From NCBI GenBank assembly GCA_964442035.1, contig CAYTWZ010000006.1, positions 1-33,153 on the forward strand: 33,153 nucleotides of DNA. Direction: 5' to 3'. This document shows, in pieces, positions 15,993 to 23,495 of the stretch; the first letter of the stretch is position 1; every line of letters starts with the position of its first letter. This stretch comes from JAFLUQ01 sp964442035. Its GTDB lineage: Bacteria > Bacillota > Clostridia > UMGS1883. The notes below the pieces were generated by a model, which worked only from the letters and a program-made list of their open reading frames with translations, was not told the DNA's origin and ran no database searches. A program made the position numbers and the translations under genes.

Positions 15993-17066
15993 ATGATAGG
16001 TTTAATATATGTGGGTGATATCAGGCTTGCTCCGTTTGTAAAGAGTTATACTCGGATTTTTGACAAATATGGCGCAGAATATGAAATCATCAATTGGGAT
16101 CGTAACAGTGATGAGACAAAGCATGAAGGCAACATATATACCTTTGGAGAAAAGGTAATACGGTTAACTGGTTTGACAAAGAAGCTTAAGCCCATGCTGC
16201 GCTTCAGAAAATATGCAAAATCAATTATTAAAATGAAGCAATACAGTAAGCTTGTAATTCTCACAACTCAGACCGCCGTGTTACTGCCTGAACTTATTTT
16301 TAAATATAAGGACCGATATATTTTTGATTACAGGGATGCGTCATATGAATATATAGGACTTTACAGAGCTTTTGTGAACAAGGCGTCGGCAAACGCTGCT
16401 ATGACAGCGCTGTCTTCTCCCGGCTTCAGGGAGTTTTTCAAGGATTCTTCCGGTATAGTTTTGGCCCATAATTTCCAGCGGGAATACTACGATCGTCGAT
16501 GCGCCGAATGTAACAAGAAAGAACCGGACAAGCCAATTGTCATGGGATATATAGGTCTTTTGAGAGAGCTTGTATATCTCAAAAAGCAGGTCGATTATTT
16601 TGGACGTGACCCGCGATTTGAGTTCCATATACATGGCGCCGGGGACGATGATGATATAGAAAAATTGCGAAAATATGCTATGCAGTATCCTAATGTTAAA
16701 ATATACGGGAAGTATGACGAAAAGGATAAATGTGACATTGTTGACACCTTTGATATTATATGCTACAGCTATCCTTATAGTTTTGTAAACTATCCGGCGG
16801 TTGCGAACAAGTTCTATGACGGGTTGATGCGGAAAAAGCCTATGTATGCCAACAGCCGGACTTTCTCGGGAAAGCTTGTGAGTGAGATCGGCGTTGGGAT
16901 AAGTGTTGACGAAGATGACCCGGCTGTTACGGACAAGATATTTGACTATTACAGGGAACTTGATCCGGTCAAATTTGCGTCTTCGTGCGAAAAATATCTT
17001 GATAAAATGATTGAGGATGGCAAGGTTTATGATCAAGGCATTGTTGATTTTATGAAAAACTTTTGA
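15993..17066 (+). CDS. Probable GT-B glycosyltransferase
   Basis: A 357-residue soluble protein with the look of a diverged GT4-like glycosyltransferase. It has an N-terminal Rossmann-like half (IGLIYVGDIRLAPFVKSY, then YIFDYRDASYEY), a second half opening with VMGYIGLLRE, and a donor-site region CYSYPYSFVNYPAVANKFYDG in place of a clear E-x7-E. The ATG is preceded by GGGAAAGGGA. Its position between two glycosyltransferases supports a role in building the repeat unit. The missing canonical motif makes the family less certain than its neighbours; a related sugar-nucleotide-dependent transferase is the main alternative. Confidence 0.75.
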   Translation: MIGLIYVGDIRLAPFVKSYTRIFDKYGAEYEIINWDRNSDETKHEGNIYTFGEKVIRLTGLTKKLKPMLRFRKYAKSIIKMKQYSKLVILTTQTAVLLPELIFKYKDRYIFDYRDASYEYIGLYRAFVNKASANAAMTALSSPGFREFFKDSSGIVLAHNFQREYYDRRCAECNKKEPDKPIVMGYIGLLRELVYLKKQVDYFGRDPRFEFHIHGAGDDDDIEKLRKYAMQYPNVKIYGKYDEKDKCDIVDTFDIICYSYPYSFVNYPAVANKFYDGLMRKKPMYANSRTFSGKLVSEIGVGISVDEDDPAVTDKIFDYYRELDPVKFASSCEKYLDKMIEDGKVYDQGIVDFMKNF

Positions 17067-17111
17067 CAGGTTTCATTTAATTGTAATAATCTTTTGGGGG
17101 AATAACAGAGA

Positions 17112-18185
17112 ATGTTTTTGAGCATATTGGTGCCGGTATATAATGTAGAGCCGCATATAAGGCAGTGTTTGGACAGTCTGCTTTCCCAGACATTTACGGA
17201 TTTTGAACTGATACTTGTAGATGACTGCAGCACTGATAAAAGCGGTGATGTTTGCGATGAGTACGCTGCTCTTGACAGCAGAGTGATAGTTATTCATAAG
17301 AAAAAAAATGAAGGCATTGTTCGTGCCCGAAAGTCTGCGCTTAGTATAGCTCGTGGCGATTATATTGGTATTGTTGACAGCGATGACTGGGTCGAAAAAG
17401 ATATGTTCGCAAGGCTTTGCGGCAAGGCGGAGAAGTACGACGCGGATATGGTAATCTGCGGATTCTTCTATCGGAAGGGCAAGACTGTAAAGACTGTACG
17501 TGGTGCGGTAAATCACGGTTTCTTCGATAAGGAAAGGCTACAGCGTGAAATTTATCCCCACATGCTTTCTTATGGAAGTTTTTTTCACTTTGGGATAAAG
17601 CCGGTGCTTTGGAATAAGATATACAAGCGCGAGCTTATAATGGAATATATGAATGTCAGTGACTTTGTTACCGTAGGGGAGGACGCATCCGCGGTGTATC
17701 CATGTCTCCTTCGCGCGGAGCGTGTCTTTATTTTTGAAAGGGGCTACCGGTATCATTACCGCTATCTGGAAAACTCCATGACCCGCGAATACAAGCAGTG
17801 GTATTTCAACAGCAACCGTAGCGTTTTTTCCTGCCTTGCAAAGGTTATGGTTGGCCCTGAACTCAGGCGTCAGCTGGACGAATATATAATATATATGTCA
17901 TATAATGCCATGATAAACGAGGTGTCAGACTTAAACGAGCGCAAATATGTGGAGCGCCTTGCGGGAATGGTCATGTATCTTGCAGACCCCATGGTTCGGG
18001 CAGCGTATGAGAATGTAGATGTAAAACGGCTTCCTATTTATATGAGAATCATAGTTAGACTGGTAAAGGGAAAATGCTATATGTCTCTTTTATGCCTATT
18101 ATATATATATAAATTTATATTAAAGGTCAAATGGAGCGCAAAAAAGCTAAAAAAAGACGAAATAATTGAATTCGATAAGGGCTGA
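17112..18185 (+). CDS. Family 2 glycosyltransferase
   Basis: A 357-residue GT-A enzyme. FLSILVPVYNVEPHIRQCL opens the fold; VDDCSTDKSGD at about 36-46 and the metal-binding VDSDDW at about 93-98 are the donor-site motifs. The C-terminal 60 residues hold a hydrophobic stretch (YMSLLCLLYIYKFILKV) flanked by Lys, which suggests peripheral membrane attachment. It is the last gene of the polymerase operon. A copy of a dispersed 20-bp repeat overlaps its stop codon, and no canonical terminator follows before the livK promoter. Confidence 0.93.
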   Translation: MFLSILVPVYNVEPHIRQCLDSLLSQTFTDFELILVDDCSTDKSGDVCDEYAALDSRVIVIHKKKNEGIVRARKSALSIARGDYIGIVDSDDWVEKDMFARLCGKAEKYDADMVICGFFYRKGKTVKTVRGAVNHGFFDKERLQREIYPHMLSYGSFFHFGIKPVLWNKIYKRELIMEYMNVSDFVTVGEDASAVYPCLLRAERVFIFERGYRYHYRYLENSMTREYKQWYFNSNRSVFSCLAKVMVGPELRRQLDEYIIYMSYNAMINEVSDLNERKYVERLAGMVMYLADPMVRAAYENVDVKRLPIYMRIIVRLVKGKCYMSLLCLLYIYKFILKVKWSAKKLKKDEIIEFDKG

Positions 18186-18199
18186 AAGCCTGTCATGGG
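18180..18199 (+). repeat. Dispersed 20-bp repeat, copy 1
   Basis: Copy of GGCTGAAAGCCYGTCAKGGG, with ATAAG directly upstream. It overlaps the stop codon of the GT2 gene. The first part can fold as a small GGCT/AGCC hairpin. Confidence 0.6.
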
Positions 18200-18273
18200 T
18201 CAGAGCCGTCAGTGCAAATACAAATTGAGCAAAAAATAATCAAAAAATTTTATGAATATTCTCAAAATTCAGA

Positions 18274-18302
18274 TTGACACGGGAAAAATATAGTGCTATA
18301 AT
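18274..18302 (+). promoter_or_regulatory. Consensus promoter of the liv operon
   Basis: TTGACA (18274-18279), 17-bp spacer, TATAAT (18297-18302). The spacer carries AAAAATATAGTG, repeated exactly 30 bp downstream at 18314-18325. Confidence 0.88.
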
Positions 18303-18309
18303 TTAAATA

Positions 18310-18337
18310 ACGTAAAAATATAGTGTAAATTTTACGT
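18310..18337 (+). promoter_or_regulatory. Inverted repeat at the liv transcription start, possible operator
   Basis: ACGTAAAA (18310-18317) and TTTTACGT (18330-18337) form a perfect 8-bp inverted repeat with a 12-bp spacer; TTTACGTAAA (18331-18340) is itself palindromic. It starts at the expected transcription start, so it could bind a repressor or form a 5' hairpin. Confidence 0.4.
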
Positions 18338-18363
18338 AAATATTTTTTATGGAGGCAAAAACA

Positions 18364-19569
18364 ATGAAGAAGATTTTAAGCTTGGCTCTTGTTTGCCTGA
18401 TGCTTGTTTTCGCAATGGCAGGCTGTGGCAGCAAGGACGAGGGCACGACCGGCAAGACTGACGCCGATCAGACCCAGGCAGAAACCGGCAATGAGGGAGC
18501 TACCGGTGGCGTGATTAAGATCGGCGGTATCGGACCTATCACAGGCGGTGCTGCTGTTTACGGCATTGCTACTATGAACGGCGCTCAGATTGCTGTTGAT
18601 GAGATCAACGCCGCAGGCGGTATCAACGGCAAACAGATTGAGTTCAAGTTTGAGGATGACGTTCACGATCCCGAAAAGAGTATCAATGCTTATTACGCTC
18701 TTAGGGACTGGGGTATGCAGATACTTATGGGTACAGTTACATCTACACCCTGCACAGCTGTTGCGGCAGAGACTTATGCTGACAATATGTTCCAGCTCAC
18801 ACCCTCCGGCAGCGCTGTTGAGTGCGTTGAAAACGACAACGCGTTCAGAGTATGCTTCTCTGATCCCAATCAGGGTGGCGCTTCCGCCACATATATCGCA
18901 GATAACGCCGTAGCTCAGAAGGTCGGCATTATCTACAACAGCTCCGATGTTTACTCCACCGGTATATACAAGAACTTCGTTGAAGTTGCTGATGAGAAAA
19001 ACCTTGAGATCGTTGGCGCCGAGGCGTTTACCGATGACAACAAGACCGACTTCTCTGTACAGCTTCAGAAGCTCCAGTCCTCCGGCGCTGAGCTTGTTTT
19101 CCTTCCCATTTACTATACAGAGGCTTCTTTGATTCTTACTCAGGCCAATAAGATGGGCTTTACTCCCGTATTCTTCGGCTGCGATGGTCTTGACGGTATC
19201 CTCAACGTTGAGAACTTTGACACATCTCTTGCTGAGGGCGTAATGCTTCTTACCCCCTTTGCGGCTGACGCTGATGACGAGCTCACTCAGAAGTTCGTTG
19301 CCACATACAACGATAAGTTTGGCGAGACTCCTATCCAGTTCGCCGCTGACGGTTATGACGCTATCTACATCATAAAGGCTGCTATGGAGAAGGCCGGTGT
19401 AACAAGCGACGATCCCAGTGAGATCTGTGAGGCTCTTAAGACCGCTATGACAGAGATCACTGTTGACGGACTTACCGGCGAGGGTATCACATGGACAGCG
19501 GACGGCGAGCCCAACAAGGCTCCTAAGGCTGTTATTATCAAAGATGGTGTTTACGTTTCCGCAAACTAA
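18364..19569 (+). CDS. livK: Branched-chain amino acid ABC transporter substrate-binding lipoprotein
   Basis: A 401-residue type 1 periplasmic-binding-fold protein that captures leucine, isoleucine or valine (or a related amino acid) outside the membrane and delivers it to LivHM. The start at 18364 is chosen over an in-frame ATG at 18349 because GGAGG (18351-18355) is then correctly placed. Residues 1-20 are a lipoprotein signal ending MAGC, so the mature protein is lipid-anchored at Cys21, as expected in a monoderm. A Thr/Glu/Gly linker follows, then IGGIGPITGGAAVYG and AQIAVDEINAAGGINGK, both typical of the LivJ/LivK family. Codon use is more biased than in the polysaccharide genes (few TTA, CTA and TCA codons), consistent with high expression. 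The first gene of the operon, it is separated from livH by a structured 210-bp spacer. Confidence 0.95.
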   Translation: MKKILSLALVCLMLVFAMAGCGSKDEGTTGKTDADQTQAETGNEGATGGVIKIGGIGPITGGAAVYGIATMNGAQIAVDEINAAGGINGKQIEFKFEDDVHDPEKSINAYYALRDWGMQILMGTVTSTPCTAVAAETYADNMFQLTPSGSAVECVENDNAFRVCFSDPNQGGASATYIADNAVAQKVGIIYNSSDVYSTGIYKNFVEVADEKNLEIVGAEAFTDDNKTDFSVQLQKLQSSGAELVFLPIYYTEASLILTQANKMGFTPVFFGCDGLDGILNVENFDTSLAEGVMLLTPFAADADDELTQKFVATYNDKFGETPIQFAADGYDAIYIIKAAMEKAGVTSDDPSEICEALKTAMTEITVDGLTGEGITWTADGEPNKAPKAVIIKDGVYVSAN

Positions 19570-19584
19570 ATTTTGATGGTCAGA

Positions 19585-19619
19585 ATGGGCTGCCATGAGG
19601 ATTGATCGTGGCAGCTCAT
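19585..19619 (+). terminator. Strong hairpin after livK, partial terminator or mRNA stabiliser
   Basis: A 14-bp stem (19585-19598 with 19606-19619, two G-U pairs) around a 7-nt loop begins 15 bp after the livK stop. Only GTTGAATTTTG follows, a poor T run, so partial termination or 3' end protection of livK mRNA is more likely than a full stop. Confidence 0.5.
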
Positions 19620-19701
19620 GTTGAATTTTGCGTTAATATCGCAAGAAGCCGAATCGGGCTCATGCTATAGCTCTGATAAAGTACAACAGGGGTTTCCTAC
19701 A

Positions 19702-19751
19702 AGGAAACTCTGAATAGATAGACCCAGAGGGCTTTTTATTCAGAGTTTCCT
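19702..19751. repeat. 15-bp inverted repeat element before livH
   Basis: AGGAAACTCTGAATA (19702-19716) and its exact complement TATTCAGAGTTTCCT (19737-19751) enclose 20 bp. An extra GTTTCC at 19692-19697 can pair instead with GGAAAC (19703-19708), so two mutually exclusive RNA hairpins are possible. It may be a tiny transposon-like palindrome or a regulatory leader. A diverged relative of the arm, AGGAAGCGCTAAATA, occurs at 28102-28116. Confidence 0.55.
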
Positions 19752-19779
19752 CAAATGATAATAAACGGAGAGATATAAA

Positions 19780-20673
19780 ATGAATTTCTTATCGTTTTTA
19801 ATTAATGGAATAAGTCTTGGCAGTGTTTACGCCATCATAGCCTTAGGCTACACAATGGTGTACGGCATTGCGAAAATGCTGAACTTTGCTCACGGTGACA
19901 TTATTATGGTGGGAGCGTATGTGGCCTATATAGCCATGGAAGCGAACGGAATACCGGTGATTTTGGCAATTCTTTTATCGGTTGTGTTCTGCACTGTTCT
20001 GGGTATTGTTATTGAGGGAGTGGCGTATCGTCCGCTTAGGAATGCGGCGTCGTCGCTGTCAGTGCTTATTACCGCTATTGGAGTCAGCTATCTCCTTCAG
20101 AATGCGGCATTGCTGATTTTCGGAGCGGACACCAAGTCATTCGCATCCATCACAAAAAAACTCAATATTCCTGCCCTGTCCTTGGCCGGCGGAAAGCTTA
20201 ATATCACGGCTGAAGCTATTGTGACTATGCTGGCCTGCGTTGTTATTATGATCATTCTTACCGCATTTGTCAACCACACTAAGCCCGGACGGGCTATGAT
20301 CGCGGTTTCGGAGGACAAGGGTACTGCTCAACTTATGGGTGTCAATGTCAACGCCACCATTTCCATGACCTTCGCTATCGGGGCGGGGCTTGCGGCTATA
20401 GCGGGCGTTCTGCTGTGCTCCGCTTATCCTTCCCTTACACCTACTACCGGCGCTATGCCCGGCATCAAGGCCTTTGTGGCGGCGGTTTTTGGCGGAATAG
20501 GCTCAATTCCAGGGGCGATGCTGGGAGGCATTCTGCTGGGAATAATCGAAAGCCTTTCTAAGGCATATATCTCAAGTCAGGTTGCTGACGCCATTGTGTT
20601 TGGAGTGTTGATAATCGTGTTGCTTATTAAGCCCACCGGTATTTTTGGCAAGAAAATCCACGAGAAAGTGTGA
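19780..20673 (+). CDS. livH: Branched-chain amino acid ABC transporter permease LivH
   Basis: A 297-residue permease with about eight membrane segments. The N-terminus NGISLGSVYAIIALGYTMVY followed by MLNFAHGDI is the diagnostic LivH signature. The EAA-like cytoplasmic loop, AIGAGLAAIAGVLLC followed by FVAAVFGGIGSIPGAMLGG, lies near residues 205-250. It forms the membrane channel with LivM. The ATG is preceded by GGAGAG, and the gene lies 11 bp before livM. Confidence 0.96.
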   Translation: MNFLSFLINGISLGSVYAIIALGYTMVYGIAKMLNFAHGDIIMVGAYVAYIAMEANGIPVILAILLSVVFCTVLGIVIEGVAYRPLRNAASSLSVLITAIGVSYLLQNAALLIFGADTKSFASITKKLNIPALSLAGGKLNITAEAIVTMLACVVIMIILTAFVNHTKPGRAMIAVSEDKGTAQLMGVNVNATISMTFAIGAGLAAIAGVLLCSAYPSLTPTTGAMPGIKAFVAAVFGGIGSIPGAMLGGILLGIIESLSKAYISSQVADAIVFGVLIIVLLIKPTGIFGKKIHEKV

Positions 20674-20683
20674 GGTGAGATGA

Positions 20684-21856
20684 ATGAGTCAGAATTCAAA
20701 AAAGCTGACCGGCAAATTCAGGATAAACAAGAAAAGCCGGAACAACTTTGTAACTTATGGCATTGTGATCCTCGCCTATATTATAATTCAAATTATGATG
20801 AATCAAGGAACGCTGTCGTTCCACATGCAGGGAATGCTGATTCCGGTATGCGTTTATGCCATGCTGGCAGTTTCTCTTAACCTGACTGTTGGTGTGTTGG
20901 GGGAGCTGAGTCTCGGTCATGCCGGCTTCTTTTGCGTAGGGGCTTTTTCGGGAGCGTTCTTTACCCGGCTTTTAGATGCTGTCAATAAGTCCGGCGGCGG
21001 AAATGCCGTTGTCAAGTTCCTTGCTGAGGACTATCCTTTTGCGGGCTTCGTTGTGGCCGTGTTTATCGGCGCGGCAGTTGCGGCTCTGTTTGGCGTGGTG
21101 ATCGGCGTTCCCGTGCTGAGGCTTCGGGGCGACTATCTTGCCATTGTTACTCTTGCCTTTGGTGAAATAATCAAGAATATTATCAATATTCTTTTTGTAG
21201 GCGTGGATAAAAACGGGCTGCATATATCCTTCGGCACTGACCGGTTGAAGCTTGAAAACGGAGGAGTTACCCTTATTGAGGGAGCCAAGGGCATTATGAG
21301 GATAACCAAGCTGGAACGTATGACGGAAATTTCCTCGTTTCTTATAGGCTGCGTTATGCTTCTCATTACACTGATAATTTCTCTTAACATTATTAATTCC
21401 CGAACAGGGAGAGCGGTTATGGCAATACGCGACGATCGCATTGCCGCAGAGGCCACAGGAATAAATATTACCAAGTACAAGCTGCTGATATTCACTGTTT
21501 CGGCAGCTCTTGCAGGGGCGGCGGGCGTACTTTATGCTCACAATATGAGCATACTTAAGCCTTTGGCTTTTGATTACAATATGTCGATACTCATACTGGT
21601 ATTTGTGGTATTGGGCGGAATTGGCTCCATCAGGGGTAGCCTTATCGCGGCAGCTATACTGTATGTCCTGCCTGAGATGCTCCGCAGTCTTAATAAGTAC
21701 CGTATGCTTGCTTATGCCATTATTCTCATTATCTGCATGATATTCAACTGGTGCCCACAGGTACTTGAATGGCGCAAAAAGCTGCTTAGCCGTATCAAGG
21801 TTTTTTTCGCGGGGCTGTTCAAGAAGAAGGGAGGGGCTGCTAATGGCAATGCTTGA
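20684..21856 (+). CDS. livM: Branched-chain amino acid ABC transporter permease LivM
   Basis: A 390-residue permease, the LivH partner. Recognisable LivM segments are AVSLNLTVGVLGELSLGHAGF (about 62-82), VIGVPVLRLRGDYLAIVTLAFGE near 145 and, towards the C-terminus, FVVLGGIGSIRGSLIAAAIL, the cytoplasmic coupling region that contacts the ATPases. It starts with a positively charged extension before the first membrane segment and ends with a basic, glycine-rich tail. The end of the gene overlaps livG by 14 bp. Confidence 0.95.
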   Translation: MSQNSKKLTGKFRINKKSRNNFVTYGIVILAYIIIQIMMNQGTLSFHMQGMLIPVCVYAMLAVSLNLTVGVLGELSLGHAGFFCVGAFSGAFFTRLLDAVNKSGGGNAVVKFLAEDYPFAGFVVAVFIGAAVAALFGVVIGVPVLRLRGDYLAIVTLAFGEIIKNIINILFVGVDKNGLHISFGTDRLKLENGGVTLIEGAKGIMRITKLERMTEISSFLIGCVMLLITLIISLNIINSRTGRAVMAIRDDRIAAEATGINITKYKLLIFTVSAALAGAAGVLYAHNMSILKPLAFDYNMSILILVFVVLGGIGSIRGSLIAAAILYVLPEMLRSLNKYRMLAYAIILIICMIFNWCPQVLEWRKKLLSRIKVFFAGLFKKKGGAANGNA

Positions 21857-22601
21857 GGTAAAAAACTTGGGGATATCCTTTGGCGGCCTTCGTGCAGTGG
21901 ATGACCTTAACATGACCATTGAAAAGGGCGAGCTTTATGGTATGATAGGACCCAACGGCGCGGGCAAGACCACAGTATTCAATATGCTTACCGGTGTGTA
22001 TAAGCCCACAAACGGAAAAATCTATCTTGACGGTGTTGATATTACCGGCAAAAAGACCATTGATATCAATAAAATGGGCATTGCCAGAACATTCCAGAAT
22101 ATAAGGCTTTTCAAAAAGATGAGTGTCCTTGACAACGTCAAAGCCGGGCTTCACAATGACTACAAATATTCCACGCTGACAGCGGTGCTCCGCCTGCCAA
22201 AATACTTCAGAATCGAAAAGACCATGAATGAGAAGGCGGAGGAGCTTCTGGAGGTGTTCGGTCTGCGGGATTTTAAGAACTCATTGGCCTCCAACCTGCC
22301 ATACGGACAGCAGCGTAAGCTGGAGATTGCCCGTGCCCTTGCCACCAATCCCAAGCTTCTGCTCCTTGACGAGCCGGCAGCGGGCATGAACCCCAACGAA
22401 ACTCAGGAGCTTATGGAAACTATCAAGCTGGTAAGGACAAGATTCAATATGACTATTCTGCTTATCGAGCATGATATGAAGCTTGTTTCGGGCATATGTG
22501 AAAGGCTGACAGTGCTCAACTTTGGCAAGGTTCTTGCAGAGGGTCCCACAAGTCAGGTGCTTAACAACTCCGAGGTTATATCGGCGTATATCGGCGACTA
22601 A
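21843..22601 (+). CDS. livG: Branched-chain amino acid ABC transporter ATPase LivG
   Basis: A 252-residue ABC ATPase. Walker A GPNGAGKTT is at 36-44, the Q-loop region reads ARTFQNIRLF, the signature is the LivG-type LPYGQQRKLEIARAL and Walker B is LLLLDEPAAGMNPNET, with the switch histidine in LLIEHDM. The ATG at 21843 is chosen: it has a GGGAGG site at correct spacing, and longer in-frame starts would run far into livM. It powers import together with LivF. Confidence 0.96.
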   Translation: MAMLEVKNLGISFGGLRAVDDLNMTIEKGELYGMIGPNGAGKTTVFNMLTGVYKPTNGKIYLDGVDITGKKTIDINKMGIARTFQNIRLFKKMSVLDNVKAGLHNDYKYSTLTAVLRLPKYFRIEKTMNEKAEELLEVFGLRDFKNSLASNLPYGQQRKLEIARALATNPKLLLLDEPAAGMNPNETQELMETIKLVRTRFNMTILLIEHDMKLVSGICERLTVLNFGKVLAEGPTSQVLNNSEVISAYIGD

Positions 22602-22614
22602 GGAGGAAAAAACA

Positions 22615-23325
22615 ATGGCAATGTTAGAAGTAAATAACCTTGAGGTAAACTACGGAATGATTCGTGCCCTTAAAGGGATATCCTTTGAAATAAACAAGGG
22701 TGAGATCATCGCTTTGATCGGCTCCAACGGAGCGGGTAAGACGACCACCCTTCAGACCATATCAGGACTTCTGCGCCCGAAGAACGGTACGATCGTGTTC
22801 AATGGAAAGGACATTACAAAGGTGCCCTGTCACAAGATCGTTTCCATGGGAATGGCTTCCGTCCCTGAGGGACGGCGGGTGTTTTCCGAGCTTACAGTGC
22901 TACAAAATCTTCAGATGGGCGCTTACACCAGATCGGACAAGGATGAGATAGCCCAGTCCCTTGAAAAGGTGTACGGTCGCTTCCCCAGACTGGAGGAGCG
23001 CAAAAACCAGCTGGCTGGTACTCTTTCCGGCGGCGAACAGCAGATGCTGGCCATGGGACGGGCGCTTATGAGCAAGCCCGAGATCGTGCTTATGGATGAG
23101 CCCAGTATGGGGCTTTCGCCTCTTTTGGTGAAGGAAATTTTTAGTATAATCAAGTCACTTCACGATTCAGGGACAACTATTCTGCTCGTTGAACAGAACG
23201 CGAAAATGGCCTTATCCATAGCGGACAGGGCATATGTTCTTGAAACCGGGACAATTTCCATGAGTGGTAACGCAAAGGATATGCTTGAGGATGATCGAAT
23301 CAAAAAGGCTTATCTTGGTCAATAG
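22615..23325 (+). CDS. livF: Branched-chain amino acid ABC transporter ATPase LivF
   Basis: A 236-residue ABC ATPase and the LivG partner. Walker A is GSNGAGKTT near residue 36; the LivF-type motif SVPEGRRVFSELTVLQNL, the signature LSGGEQQMLAMGRAL and Walker B IVLMDEPSMGLSP follow in order. The ATG at 22615 has AAGGAGG 7 bp upstream, 13 bp after the livG stop. It is the last gene of the operon, followed at once by a terminator. Confidence 0.96.
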   Translation: MAMLEVNNLEVNYGMIRALKGISFEINKGEIIALIGSNGAGKTTTLQTISGLLRPKNGTIVFNGKDITKVPCHKIVSMGMASVPEGRRVFSELTVLQNLQMGAYTRSDKDEIAQSLEKVYGRFPRLEERKNQLAGTLSGGEQQMLAMGRALMSKPEIVLMDEPSMGLSPLLVKEIFSIIKSLHDSGTTILLVEQNAKMALSIADRAYVLETGTISMSGNAKDMLEDDRIKKAYLGQ

Positions 23326-23340
23326 AATAATTAGCTTAGG

Positions 23341-23378
23341 GGGAGCAAAAGGATCGATGAATCCATGCTCCCTTTTTT
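23341..23378 (+). terminator. Intrinsic terminator of the liv operon
   Basis: GGGAGCA (23341-23347) pairs with TGCTCCC (23366-23372), with an inner GGAT/ATCC pairing, and is followed by six T. It lies 15 bp after the livF stop. Confidence 0.9.
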
Positions 23379-23410
23379 GTCGGCAAATGCTTCCAAAAGT
23401 AAAATAAACG

Positions 23411-23434
23411 TCAAATGTTTGTGAAAACATTTGA
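23411..23434 (+). promoter_or_regulatory. Palindromic operator candidate over the peptidase promoter
   Basis: TCAAATGTTT (23411-23420) and AAACATTTGA (23425-23434) form a perfect 10-bp inverted repeat with a 4-bp centre. The right arm covers the first four bases of the -35 box, a classical position for a repressor site. Confidence 0.6.
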
Positions 23435-23459
23435 CAAACAGCTTTTTTTGTATTACAAT
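23431..23459 (+). promoter_or_regulatory. Promoter of the peptidase/two-component operon
   Basis: TTGACA (23431-23436), 17-bp spacer, TACAAT (23454-23459), 36 bp before the peptidase start. Confidence 0.8.
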
Positions 23460-23495
23460 ATATTTCGTGAAATTGCTTTTTACAGAGGTATAGAT

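Noticed and set aside
18376..19596. A 406-codon open frame antisense to the whole of livK
   Set aside because: It has no ribosome binding site or recognisable protein features. It arises because livK avoids TTA, CTA and TCA codons, which are stops on the other strand; strong codon bias explains it.
19570..19779. T-box or leucine-responsive leader before livH
   Set aside because: No AGGGUGG-type T-box sequence, no specifier loop and no terminator with a T run were found; only generic hairpins are present.
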